DNA of 64,000 bases from Akkermansia muciniphila (GTDB lineage: Bacteria; Verrucomicrobiota; Verrucomicrobiia; Verrucomicrobiales; V1-33), in NCBI GenBank assembly GCA_945861415.1, contig CAMAUV010000020.1, positions 1 to 64,000 of the forward strand, read 5' to 3'. This document shows positions 54,242 through 62,257 of the stretch, in pieces; the first letter of the stretch is position 1, and each line of letters starts with the position of its first letter. The notes under the pieces are model-generated. The model did no database searches. It was not told the origin of the DNA and saw only the letters and a program-made list of their open reading frames with translations. The position numbers were made by a program, and so were the translations under genes.

Positions 54242-55837
54242 TCAGCGCGGCGGGGCACTTTCCAGAAGCTCTGCGTCCGGATTGCGCTCGCTGAAAATGC
54301 GCAGCGTCCATGTGGAGGAGAGCAGGAGCACAAGCTGGTCATCCACATCGCGAGCGAGTGTGGTTTCGCTGACACGCTGAATTGCGGCCTCGCTCAGCGG
54401 GCTGCCGTCCTTGTGGCGCAGCCAGCGCACGTATTGCCACGGAGCAGACTCCAGCCGAGATTCGGCGCCATATTCAGATAGCAGCCGGTGTTGCACGACT
54501 TCAAACTGCAGCGGCCCCACGGCACCGAGGAGCGGTACGCGCTGCACGGCATGCGGCTGCGTAAACTGCTGCACCACCCCTTCCTGCATCAACTGCTCCA
54601 AACCTTCGCGGAAGCGCTTGGCCTGAGCGGCGGAGGACGCGTGCAGCCACGCGAAACACTCGGGCGCGAAACGCGGAATCTCGTCAAATCTCCAGCCCGC
54701 TTTTTCGGAAAGTGTATCCCCGATAGAAAGTCCGAAATTTCCAACCACTCCGACCACGTCCCCTGCGCAGGCCTCGTCCACGGTTTCCCGCTCCCGGCCG
54801 AACAGGCGCTGGGAATTGGCGAGGCGCAGCTTCTGTCCGCTGCGGGTATTGACCACCTGCATGTCCCGCCGGAAGATTCCGGAAACGATGCGCAGGAAGT
54901 AAATCCGGTCGCGGTGCTTCGGGTCCATGTTGGCCTGAATCTTAAAGACGAAGGCGGAAAACGCTGGATCACCCGGGGCCACGGGCGCGCCGCCGGCCAT
55001 GCGCGGCGCGGGAGGCGGGGCCATTTCCAGAAAGGCGTCCAGCAGCATCTGTACACCGAAGTTATTAGCCGCACTGCCAAAGAAAACGGGCGTGAGTTCT
55101 CCGCGCAGCACGCGGTCACGGTCATATGATGCACCCGCACCATCCAGCATATCCAATTCATCCATGGCGGCAGCGAGGTCGCCCGGTTCCACATGCTGCG
55201 CCACGAATCCGTCCTTGAGTCCGCCGACTAGTTGCGGGGCACGGTAGGCCCCGTGCGCCGTGCGCTCATAGAGGTGCACGGCGTTGGCGCGGCGGTCATA
55301 CACCCCGCGAAAAGCGGCACCCATGCCCAGCGGCCAGTTCATGGCGCAGGCGGCGATGCCCAGCACGCTCTCCAGTTCATCCATGAGCGTGAGCGGCTCC
55401 CGGCCAGGGCGGTCCAGCTTGTTCATGAAAGTAAAGATGGGCACACCTCGGCGGCGGCACACCTCAAACAGCTTGCGGGTTTGGCTTTCAATACCTTTGG
55501 CGGCATCCACTACCATAATGGCCGCATCCACCGCGGTAAGCACGCGATAGGTATCTTCAGAAAAATCACGGTGACCCGGCGTGTCGAGGAGATTGATGAC
55601 ACAGCCGCCGTAGTCGAACTGAAGCACGGTGGAGCTGACAGAAATACCGCGCTGCTTTTCCATCTCCATCCAGTCGGACGCCGTGGAGCGCTGATTCTTA
55701 CGCGCGGTGACACTCCCGGCCATATTAAGGGCGCCGCCGTAAAGCAGGAACTTCTCTGTCAGCGTGGTCTTGCCCGCATCGGGGTGCGAGATGATGGCAA
55801 AAGTGCGGCGGCGGGCGATTTCCTGGGCGGGATTCAT
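54242..55837 (-). CDS. prfC: Peptide chain release factor 3
   Basis: 531 residues from ATG 55837 (MNPAQEIARRRTFAIISHPD); the longer frame is non-conserved. RF3 is a translational GTPase that removes RF1/RF2 from the ribosome after termination. G motifs: HPDAGKTTLTEK (G1), RGISVSSTVLQF (G2), LLDTPGHRDFSEDTYR (G3) and MNKLDRPG (G4). The C-terminal part with VGPLQFEVVQHRLLSEYGAE is distinctive for RF3 versus EF-G. Length is normal. Confidence 0.95.
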   Translation of the reverse strand: MNPAQEIARRRTFAIISHPDAGKTTLTEKFLLYGGALNMAGSVTARKNQRSTASDWMEMEKQRGISVSSTVLQFDYGGCVINLLDTPGHRDFSEDTYRVLTAVDAAIMVVDAAKGIESQTRKLFEVCRRRGVPIFTFMNKLDRPGREPLTLMDELESVLGIAACAMNWPLGMGAAFRGVYDRRANAVHLYERTAHGAYRAPQLVGGLKDGFVAQHVEPGDLAAAMDELDMLDGAGASYDRDRVLRGELTPVFFGSAANNFGVQMLLDAFLEMAPPPAPRMAGGAPVAPGDPAFSAFVFKIQANMDPKHRDRIYFLRIVSGIFRRDMQVVNTRSGQKLRLANSQRLFGRERETVDEACAGDVVGVVGNFGLSIGDTLSEKAGWRFDEIPRFAPECFAWLHASSAAQAKRFREGLEQLMQEGVVQQFTQPHAVQRVPLLGAVGPLQFEVVQHRLLSEYGAESRLESAPWQYVRWLRHKDGSPLSEAAIQRVSETTLARDVDDQLVLLLSSTWTLRIFSERNPDAELLESAPPR

Positions 55838-56082
55838 TGGAAGAGTGGAGGCATCCAGTGGCGCCGGCGGCGAAGGCGGCGGATTCCAGATGAGGACTGC
55901 CTGTGCAAGGCACCCCTCCGCATGGATTGCAATCCCTTTCGCGGGTCCCGCCCAACCAAAGCCGGAAGCATAAGGGGCCACAGTAGTCTTTCGCCAACGC
56001 TCTCGCATGCTACACAGACGGCTTGCTAAAAGGCGGCCTAGGTGTAGGCACCCAAAGGCTGCGCCGATGCGTAGCACTTAAA

Positions 56083-56454
56083 ATGAAAAGCTGTCTCGCC
56101 TTCCTGCTGCTTCTAGTTCTCGTGCTGCCGGCGCGTGAATGGAAGGATGTATTTGCGTGCGGTGCAGGAGCGTGTGGGCCCGACATTTCTGCCGTGTCTT
56201 GTGCCTGCTGCGAAGCCGATGGCTGCCATTGCGCCGCTGAGAAGGACGAAGGCCCGACCGCCCCGCTGCATTCTCCTCTGCCACGGTCGGTGAGCGCCGG
56301 TGACCCAATGTTTTTCGTGAGTGTCGAGAATTTCACCTCATGCCTGATGGAGCCTAGGCGTGCTTGGAAATGCATGAGCGAAAAGACGACGGATGCTGCT
56401 CCCAAGACGGGAACGGTGCCGCTCTATCGGCGGCATTGTGCCATGCTCTGCTGA
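56083..56454 (+). CDS. Small cysteine-rich exported protein
   Basis: 123 residues from ATG 56083. A signal peptide (MKSCLAFLLLLVLVLPAREW region) is followed by a dense Cys/His cluster: FACGAGACGPDISAVSCACC and ADGCHCAAEKDE (about residues 25-58), with a further Cys near the C-terminus. Such clusters bind soft metals. It lies about 200 bases upstream of the multicopper oxidase on the same strand, so a periplasmic copper-binding or delivery role is plausible. No named family was recognised. Confidence 0.55.
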   Translation: MKSCLAFLLLLVLVLPAREWKDVFACGAGACGPDISAVSCACCEADGCHCAAEKDEGPTAPLHSPLPRSVSAGDPMFFVSVENFTSCLMEPRRAWKCMSEKTTDAAPKTGTVPLYRRHCAMLC

Positions 56455-56659
56455 CCAACTGCCTCTCCCGCCCTTGGTGTGCTCAGGCAGCGGCATCATC
56501 TGACATCGGCGGGGACGAACACACCGGATCCTGACAGCGGGGGACTGGTGGCTGCCGTCCGATGATTTCAATCATTGGCCCGCTGGATGAGCTAGCCGTG
56601 CCGTTCCCGGGCCGGAGGCTGCCTCAACCTCAGTTTGCAGCCCGGGGATATTACTCAAA

Positions 56660-58765
56660 ATGAAACTTTTTTTTCTTATCACCGCTGTATTCCTCACCGG
56701 GATTTTGTCCGGCGCCGGAAAGGTTGTGGAATACGCTCTCGAAATCGGAGAAACCATCCAAAATCCGGCCGGTAAACCCATAAAGGCGCTCACTATTAAC
56801 GGACAATTGCCCGGACCCATACTGCGCTTTCGCGTGGGAGACATCGCGCGCATCCACGTGCGCAATGCGCTCGCATCCGGTGAAGTTTCCACCCACTGGC
56901 ACGGACCGCTGGTGCCCAACTTGGAGGACGGCGTTCCCTATTTGACTACGCCACCCATTTTCGCCGGAGCCGCGCGCACATTTGAGTTTACTCTAAAGAA
57001 CCCGGGCACCTACTGGTATCACAGCCACACGGGCCTACAGAAGCAGCGCGGTGTCTACGGCGCTATCGTCATTGAGCCCCGCGGCGGCGAGCGCATCAAG
57101 GCAGACCGGGAGGAAGTCGTGGTGCTGTCCGATTGGACGAACGAAAGCCCGGAAGAGGTCATGCGCACGCTCATGCGGGGCAGTGACTGGTACAATGTGC
57201 GCAAGGGCATGGCCCAGTCGATCCTCGGCGCAGTCAAGGCGGGAGAGTCAGCGGAATACTGGCGGCGGGAGAAGTCACGGCTACCGCCGATGGACGTTTC
57301 GGATATAGCTTACGATGCCTTTTTGCTGAATGGACGCCCGCGGCAGAACCTGCCGGCGCGTCCCGGCGAGCGCATCAGGCTTCGCGTGATCAATGCCGCG
57401 GCATCGACGTATTTTTATCTCCACTCCGCCGCCGGGCCGCTGCAAATTGTGGCTGCTGACGGCATGGATGTTAAGCCCATTCGGCAACAGCGTTTGCTAA
57501 TGGGAATAGCGGAAACATACGACCTCCTGTTCACAGTGCCTAGGGCCGGGGCATGGGAATTCCGCGCCACTTCCCAGGACGGCACCGGCCACGCGTCGCT
57601 GTTCATTGGCCGCGGTCCGGAACGGGAGGCTCCGGCAATGGAACGGCTGAATCCCTACAGCATGAATGATGCCCTGAGCACAGTGCTGGATGCGCTAGAT
57701 GAGAAAGCGCCGCGCAGTGATCGCGAGGCTCTGGCGGCGGAAAAGTCGCGCCCTCTACCGCCGTATCAGCGGCTGGAATCGGCGCGGCCCACAAATCTGC
57801 CGCGCAGCGCGCCGGTCCGCAAAATCACACTCACGCTGAACGGTGACATGACGCGCTACCTGTGGACCATCAATGGCACCACGCTAACCGAGGACAGTAG
57901 CATTCCTGTGAAGCGCGGCGAAATAATCCAGATCGAGTTTCGCAACGACAGCATGATGCATCATCCCATGCACCTGCACGGGCATTTCTTTCGTCTCTTG
58001 ATGGATGGCGGGCCGGATCCGCTCTACGCGCCGCTGAAGAACGTAGTGGACGTCCCTCCGATGAGCCGCAGGCTCATCGAATTCTATGCGAATGAGGAGA
58101 AGGACTGGGCGATTCACTGCCACCTACTCTATCACATGCACGCCGGAATGATGAAGGTAATTAGCTACGACGACCAGGGGCCTGATCACCAGCCGGCGCT
58201 GGACCTGAAGTCGGAGGACCCTTACTACTTCACGCTGGATGGCAGCGTGCAGACGAACATGAGCATGGGCATGGCTAGCCTTATGGACGCGCGCGATGAA
58301 TTCGCGGTTATGTGGGAGACCGGCTGGGGCCATGAGACGGAACCTCACCTTGAATCGCACGGAGAAGGACCAGAGCACAGCCACGGGGAAACACCGGAGG
58401 TCGAGTATGAAGTGGATTTGCTCTACCAGCGGTATATCAACCCCTACTGGACGGTGTTCGCCGGCTACCGATTAACCAATATGCCGGAGAAAGAGAATGC
58501 CGCGGTTGTCGGCGCTACCCACCTCCTGCCCTACATGGTTGAGGCAACGCTTAGCGTGGAGAGCAGCGGCGACGCGCGACTGGGACTTGGCAAAACCTTC
58601 CAACTCACCAGCCGACTCAGCTCTTTTGTCCGGGCAGAGTATGACACCGGGCATGATTTTATGTGGATGGCAGGCGCCAACTACATCCTGACAAAACAAC
58701 TCGGCCTCACCGCATCGTGGGATTCTGACTACGGCTTTGGCGCCGGTCTTTCCTTCCGCTTCTAA
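56660..58765 (+). CDS. copA: CopA-like multicopper oxidase with C-terminal beta-barrel-like tail
   Basis: 701 residues with a signal peptide (MKLFFLITAVFLTGILSGAG). Three cupredoxin regions carry the four copper-binding blocks: HWHGPLVPN, WYHSHTGLQ, HHPMHLHGHFF and HCHLLYHMHAGMM; the HCH motif is the T1/T3 site. After about residue 520 the protein does not end as usual but continues for roughly 180 residues: a His/Glu-rich linker (HETEPHLESHGEGPEHSHGE), then alternating strands such as WTVFAGYRLTNM, AEYDTGHDFMWMAGANYI and a final FGAGLSFRF, an outer-membrane-type terminal Phe. This resembles the CopB barrel or the extended MCOs I recall from Bacteroidota. Probable role: periplasmic Cu(I) oxidation for copper resistance. 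Confidence 0.8.
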   Translation: MKLFFLITAVFLTGILSGAGKVVEYALEIGETIQNPAGKPIKALTINGQLPGPILRFRVGDIARIHVRNALASGEVSTHWHGPLVPNLEDGVPYLTTPPIFAGAARTFEFTLKNPGTYWYHSHTGLQKQRGVYGAIVIEPRGGERIKADREEVVVLSDWTNESPEEVMRTLMRGSDWYNVRKGMAQSILGAVKAGESAEYWRREKSRLPPMDVSDIAYDAFLLNGRPRQNLPARPGERIRLRVINAAASTYFYLHSAAGPLQIVAADGMDVKPIRQQRLLMGIAETYDLLFTVPRAGAWEFRATSQDGTGHASLFIGRGPEREAPAMERLNPYSMNDALSTVLDALDEKAPRSDREALAAEKSRPLPPYQRLESARPTNLPRSAPVRKITLTLNGDMTRYLWTINGTTLTEDSSIPVKRGEIIQIEFRNDSMMHHPMHLHGHFFRLLMDGGPDPLYAPLKNVVDVPPMSRRLIEFYANEEKDWAIHCHLLYHMHAGMMKVISYDDQGPDHQPALDLKSEDPYYFTLDGSVQTNMSMGMASLMDARDEFAVMWETGWGHETEPHLESHGEGPEHSHGETPEVEYEVDLLYQRYINPYWTVFAGYRLTNMPEKENAAVVGATHLLPYMVEATLSVESSGDARLGLGKTFQLTSRLSSFVRAEYDTGHDFMWMAGANYILTKQLGLTASWDSDYGFGAGLSFRF

Positions 58766-58809
58766 TCTCCCCCGAAACCAAACCAAACATCAAACCAAAC
58801 ACTAAGACC

Positions 58810-59091
58810 ATGAACACAACAGCCAAATATATCCTCATCCTGAGCGCGGCCGCGCCGTTGCTCAGTTCCTGCAGCACTCCGGCCGGCCCGACCAACGCCA
58901 CCGTTGGTGCCACTGCATCATCGGGAGTGAAGCCCTACCCGCTCAAAACGTGCATCGTCACGGACAATGGCCTCGGCTCCATGGGCGACGAACGGCGCAT
59001 CGTAAACGAAGGACGGGAAATCAAATTCTGCTGCGAGCCATGCATCGACAAGTTCCTGAAGAATCCCGCCAAGTACCTTTCAAAGCTGTAG
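58810..59091 (+). CDS. YHS/TRASH-like small lipoprotein
   Basis: 93 residues. The signal peptide ends with a lipobox (LLSSC at about 18-21), so it is a lipoprotein. The mature half is YPLKTCIVTDNGLGSMGDER, then EGREIKFCCEPCIDKFLKNP and a Lys-Tyr ending, the layout of YHS/TRASH heavy-metal-binding domains: one Cys in TCIVTD and the CCxxC pair after a hairpin. It probably binds Cu(I) or a similar metal in the periplasm. An A/C-rich leader (GAAACCAAACC repeats) separates it from the oxidase gene by only 44 bases, so one operon is likely. Confidence 0.65.
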   Translation: MNTTAKYILILSAAAPLLSSCSTPAGPTNATVGATASSGVKPYPLKTCIVTDNGLGSMGDERRIVNEGREIKFCCEPCIDKFLKNPAKYLSKL

Positions 59092-59282
59092 CGCACTCGC
59101 GGCTGCGGTGTCCGGCGATCATGGTGGCGCCGGGCACCGGATTCAAACTGCGGCCCTGCGGCGGCAAATTTTCTGCTCGTCATGCTACGTTGGGTGTGTG
59201 AGTGTGAAGTTGAAAAGTGCTTGGTTCTGCCGCAAGAAAAGTTGTGGAGTTGAGCGTGCCCCCCCAACTAATCTGAACCCTC

Positions 59283-59750
59283 ATGACTCTATCAGAATTT
59301 TCCAGCCTGCTCACTCAGCACCGCGAAAAACCATTTCGCCTGCTACTACCCGGTGGGAAAACCGTGCCGGTGTCGTTTCACATCACCGAGGTTGGGCATG
59401 TGGTAAAGAAGTTCCTCGACTGTGGCGGGCGTCCACACCGGTGGGAGTCTATTCTGTTTCAGGCATGGGTGGGCGAGGATGAAGAACACCGGCTGGCAGT
59501 TGGAAAGCTGCTCGGCATTATCGGCAAAGCGCGCTTTGCGGTGTTCCCTCAAAATGCCGACGACCTGCCGGTCGAAATCGAATATGAGCACGGCGTGCTC
59601 ACGCAGCTTGCGCTGAACGATGCTTCTGTGGAGGAGCGCATGGTAGTGCTGCATTTGGCAGAAAAGCACACTGACTGCCTCGCGAAGGACGTGTGTCTTG
59701 TGCCTCCATCAGGTGCGTCCGCGCAGTGCTGCGGCGGAGGAAAGTGCTGA
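59283..59750 (+). CDS. DUF6428-like protein of arsenic operons
   Basis: 155 residues. The order SFHITEVGHVVKKFLDCGGR, ILFQAWVGEDEEHRLAVGKL, DLPVEIEYEHGVL and HLAEKHTDCLAKDVCLVP followed by a Cys tail (AQCCGGGKC) matches the DUF6428 family, which I recall beside arsR and arsC in Bacteroidota. Molecular function is not established; the cysteines suggest arsenite or metal binding in the cytoplasm (no signal peptide). The aquaporin ATG lies 18 bases downstream. An arsR gene, usual in front, is missing. Confidence 0.75.
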   Translation: MTLSEFSSLLTQHREKPFRLLLPGGKTVPVSFHITEVGHVVKKFLDCGGRPHRWESILFQAWVGEDEEHRLAVGKLLGIIGKARFAVFPQNADDLPVEIEYEHGVLTQLALNDASVEERMVVLHLAEKHTDCLAKDVCLVPPSGASAQCCGGGKC

Positions 59751-59768
59751 GCTTTGATATTCGCCGGA

Positions 59769-60443
59769 ATGAAAAAACTGCTCGCAGAATTTCTCGGTAC
59801 CTTTGGGCTCGTCTTCGCGGGCACAGGGGCCATCATCATCAATGAGGTGAGTGGCGGTGCCATCGGTCATGCGGGCATTGCGCTGACCTTCGGTCTGGCG
59901 GTGATGGCAATGATTCACACTTTTGGGGATGTGAGCGGGGCGCATTTGAATCCGGCGGTAACTCTCGCCTTTGTGACCGCGCGTAGATTTCCCATTCGGG
60001 AATTGCCGGGGTATGTCGTGGCGCAGGTGGCGGGTGCGCTGGCGGCCAGCGGGCTGTTGTTCACGCTGTTCGGAAATGTTGCTTCGCTAGGAACCACCAT
60101 GCCACGGGCTGGTTGGGGTCAGAGTTTTGTGCTGGAGGTGGCGCTTACCTTGCTTCTCATGCTGACGATCCTCAGTGTCTCTGAGAGAGCGAAGGAGAAG
60201 GGCATTACGGCCGGCATGGCTATTGGCGGACTGATCGCGCTCGAAGCCATGCTCGCCGGTCCCGTGAGCGGCGCGAGCATGAACCCCGCCCGCTCGCTGG
60301 GCCCGGCGCTGGTTTCGGGAAATCTTGCCCATTTGTGGCTCTATCTGGTCGCCCCTGTGACCGGTGCGCTGATCGCAGTGCCCATCTGTATCGCTGTGCG
60401 CGAGCCCGGCTGCTGCGGCGGCAAATGCGCGGCCCGTAATTGA
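59769..60443 (+). CDS. aqpS: MIP-family aquaporin, probable arsenite channel (AqpS-like)
   Basis: 224 residues from ATG 59769 with six helices and both pore signatures: GAHLNPAVTLAF and GASMNPARSLGP. The second half has the Gly/Ala residues of an aquaporin rather than the Asp of a glycerol facilitator. Its position between DUF6428 and arsC parallels AqpS of Sinorhizobium, where arsenite made by ArsC leaves the cell through the channel. The C-terminal tail is GCCGGKCAARN, near-identical to the DUF6428 tail, and may bind arsenite. No ArsB or Acr3 pump is in the window. Confidence 0.85.
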   Translation: MKKLLAEFLGTFGLVFAGTGAIIINEVSGGAIGHAGIALTFGLAVMAMIHTFGDVSGAHLNPAVTLAFVTARRFPIRELPGYVVAQVAGALAASGLLFTLFGNVASLGTTMPRAGWGQSFVLEVALTLLLMLTILSVSERAKEKGITAGMAIGGLIALEAMLAGPVSGASMNPARSLGPALVSGNLAHLWLYLVAPVTGALIAVPICIAVREPGCCGGKCAARN

Positions 60444-60458
60444 TCTGATTTTTTTAAT

Positions 60459-60908
60459 ATGCGCCCGCTCGTCCTCGTCCTCTGCACAGCGAACTCCTGT
60501 CGCTCTCATCTCGCCGAAGCGTTCCTGCGCCGCATTCTTGGTGACAGCTGGGAAGCAGCTAGTGCAGGATCGAAGCCCGCCGGCTATGTGCATCCGCTCG
60601 CCATTCGCGCCATGGCGGAGGCGGGCGTCGATATCTCCACCCACCACAGCAAGCACTTTGAAGAGTTCCTCGCGAAGGACGTAGAGACGGTGATCACGGT
60701 CTGCGGCAATGCTGACCAGGACTGCCCCATGTTCCCCGGTCAGGTGAACCGGCACCACTGGGGCTTCGACGACCCGGCCCAGGCCACCGGCACGGAGGAC
60801 GAACAATTGGCCGTTTTCCGCCGCGTGCGCGACGAAATGCGCCGCGTGTTCGAAAGCTACGCCTCAGGGCGCAAGGACGAGGCGAAGTCCGCGAAGCAAC
60901 TCGTTTAA
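60459..60908 (+). CDS. arsC: Arsenate reductase, low-molecular-weight phosphatase type
   Basis: 149 residues. The P-loop LCTANSCRSHLAEA (CxxxxCR, with the nucleophile Cys and a second Cys) and later VITVCGNADQDCPMFPG hold the three redox cysteines typical of thioredoxin-coupled ArsC. The middle block HHSKHFEEFL and the end HHWGFDDPAQATGTEDEQL fit the family. It reduces As(V) to As(III) in the cytoplasm. It follows the aquaporin by 15 bases in one operon. Confidence 0.92.
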   Translation: MRPLVLVLCTANSCRSHLAEAFLRRILGDSWEAASAGSKPAGYVHPLAIRAMAEAGVDISTHHSKHFEEFLAKDVETVITVCGNADQDCPMFPGQVNRHHWGFDDPAQATGTEDEQLAVFRRVRDEMRRVFESYASGRKDEAKSAKQLV

Positions 60909-61043
60909 TGGCACAGTTTGATCGTCCGCGTGACTGCGTAACATGGAATGCCCGCCGCCGGGAAAGCCGGTTGACGCTCTGCTCCCGCGATCATAGTCCG
61001 GGAGCCTTCCCACTCTCCAACCAACAACCCGTCACCAGACCCG

Positions 61044-61766
61044 ATGGACCTCATCTACGAAGGCAAGGCCAAGAAACTTTTTACCACCGAAAATCCGAGC
61101 GAACTGCGCATGGTTTTCAAGGACGACGCCACGGCATTCAACGGCGAGAAAAAAGCCAGTTTCGCCGATAAAGGCAGGCTCAACAAGCAACTCAGTCTCC
61201 ACCTCTATGAGTTGCTGGAGAGAGAGGGCGTCGCCACCCACTTCGTGCGCGATGACGGCCCGGAGAGCCTAATTGTGAGACGCGTGGAAATAGTCGCCAT
61301 TGAAGTCGTCATCCGCAACCTCATCGCCGGGAGCCTCAAGAAGCGCACCGGCCTGCCGGAAGGCCAGAGACTACGCCAGCCGCTCATCGAGTGCTATTAC
61401 AAAAGCGACGCCCTCGGCGACCCGCTCATCAACGACGAGCACATCCGCGAACTCAACCTCGCCCGCGGCGACGAGCTGGAGAAAATCAAACGCAGCGCCC
61501 TCAAGGTGAACCGCATTCTCACCATCTTCTTCGCCAAAGCCGGCCTCACCCTCGTTGACTTCAAACTCGAATACGGCCGTCTTTTCCCCGACAAGCACAA
61601 CATCGTGCTCGCCGACGAAGTCTCGCCTGACACCTGCCGCCTTTGGGACACCGAGACCGGAAAGAAGCTGGACAAAGACCGCTTCCGCCAGGACCTTGGC
61701 GACGTCATGGAAGGCTACAGCGAAGTTCTCACCCGCGTCCAAAATGTCCTTAACACTCCAAGCTGA
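61044..61766 (+). CDS. purC: Phosphoribosylaminoimidazole-succinocarboxamide synthase
   Basis: 240 residues, the bacterial SAICAR synthase size. Motifs: YEGKAKKLFTT, FKDDATAFNGEKKASFADKG, TGLPEGQRLRQPLIECYYKS, GLTLVDFKLEYGRLF and VLADEVSPDTCRLWD. It joins aspartate to CAIR with ATP in purine synthesis. The preceding gap of 135 bases separates it from arsC. The next gene overlaps its 3' end by 23 bases. Confidence 0.96.
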   Translation: MDLIYEGKAKKLFTTENPSELRMVFKDDATAFNGEKKASFADKGRLNKQLSLHLYELLEREGVATHFVRDDGPESLIVRRVEIVAIEVVIRNLIAGSLKKRTGLPEGQRLRQPLIECYYKSDALGDPLINDEHIRELNLARGDELEKIKRSALKVNRILTIFFAKAGLTLVDFKLEYGRLFPDKHNIVLADEVSPDTCRLWDTETGKKLDKDRFRQDLGDVMEGYSEVLTRVQNVLNTPS

Positions 61767-62214
61767 AGTCATCCCCGTGTTCTCACATGCAGGCGACGCC
61801 AACCGGCTGCTCTACACCCCGCTCACCCGTCCCCTCACCGAGCGCGGAACCCGCCGCTACACTGTGGAATACGAAGGCGACGAAGCCGCCCTCACCGCAT
61901 TCCTCGCCAAAGTCCTCGCCGATGCGGTCAGCCACGAACTCCGCACTGGCGACGCCCCCGCCTTTGCCGACTACAGCTTCACGCTGGACTATGGCATGAA
62001 AGGCGGCGCGCTTGATCTGGAGAAGGAAACCATTCTCGCCCACCACCGCGGCGATGCCGGCGCCCGCTTTACCATCCACAGTCTGCGCATCCACCAGCGC
62101 TTCTATATCTTCGACCCCGCCCAAAGTGCCGACACCCCCCATCTCGCCGACCGCTTCGTCCGCGACATCGTGAATCCCGCTATTCACACTTGGAAAATCA
62201 CCCGGGCCGCGTAA
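61744..62214 (+). CDS. Conserved-looking protein of unknown function overlapping purC
   Basis: 156 residues from ATG 61744, which overlaps purC by 23 bases in another frame. No signal peptide. The sequence is well-ordered (NRLLYTPLTRPLTERGTRRY, FADYSFTLDYGMKGGALDLE, RFTIHSLRIHQRFYIFDPAQ) with high codon GC like its neighbours, so it appears to be a real gene, but I recognise no family. The overlap suggests translational coupling with purC. No motif gives a function. Confidence 0.55.
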   Translation: MSLTLQAEVIPVFSHAGDANRLLYTPLTRPLTERGTRRYTVEYEGDEAALTAFLAKVLADAVSHELRTGDAPAFADYSFTLDYGMKGGALDLEKETILAHHRGDAGARFTIHSLRIHQRFYIFDPAQSADTPHLADRFVRDIVNPAIHTWKITRAA

Positions 62215-62257
62215 AATGCCGTCCGGCGTGTTTGCCGGGTGCAGGCTGAGTTCCGGG

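Noticed and set aside
58775-58803. AAACCAAAC-type short repeats as a possible CRISPR or regulatory array
   Set aside because: Only a few adjacent copies of a nine-base A/C-rich unit in a 44-base leader; no spacers. Probably a simple low-structure leader.
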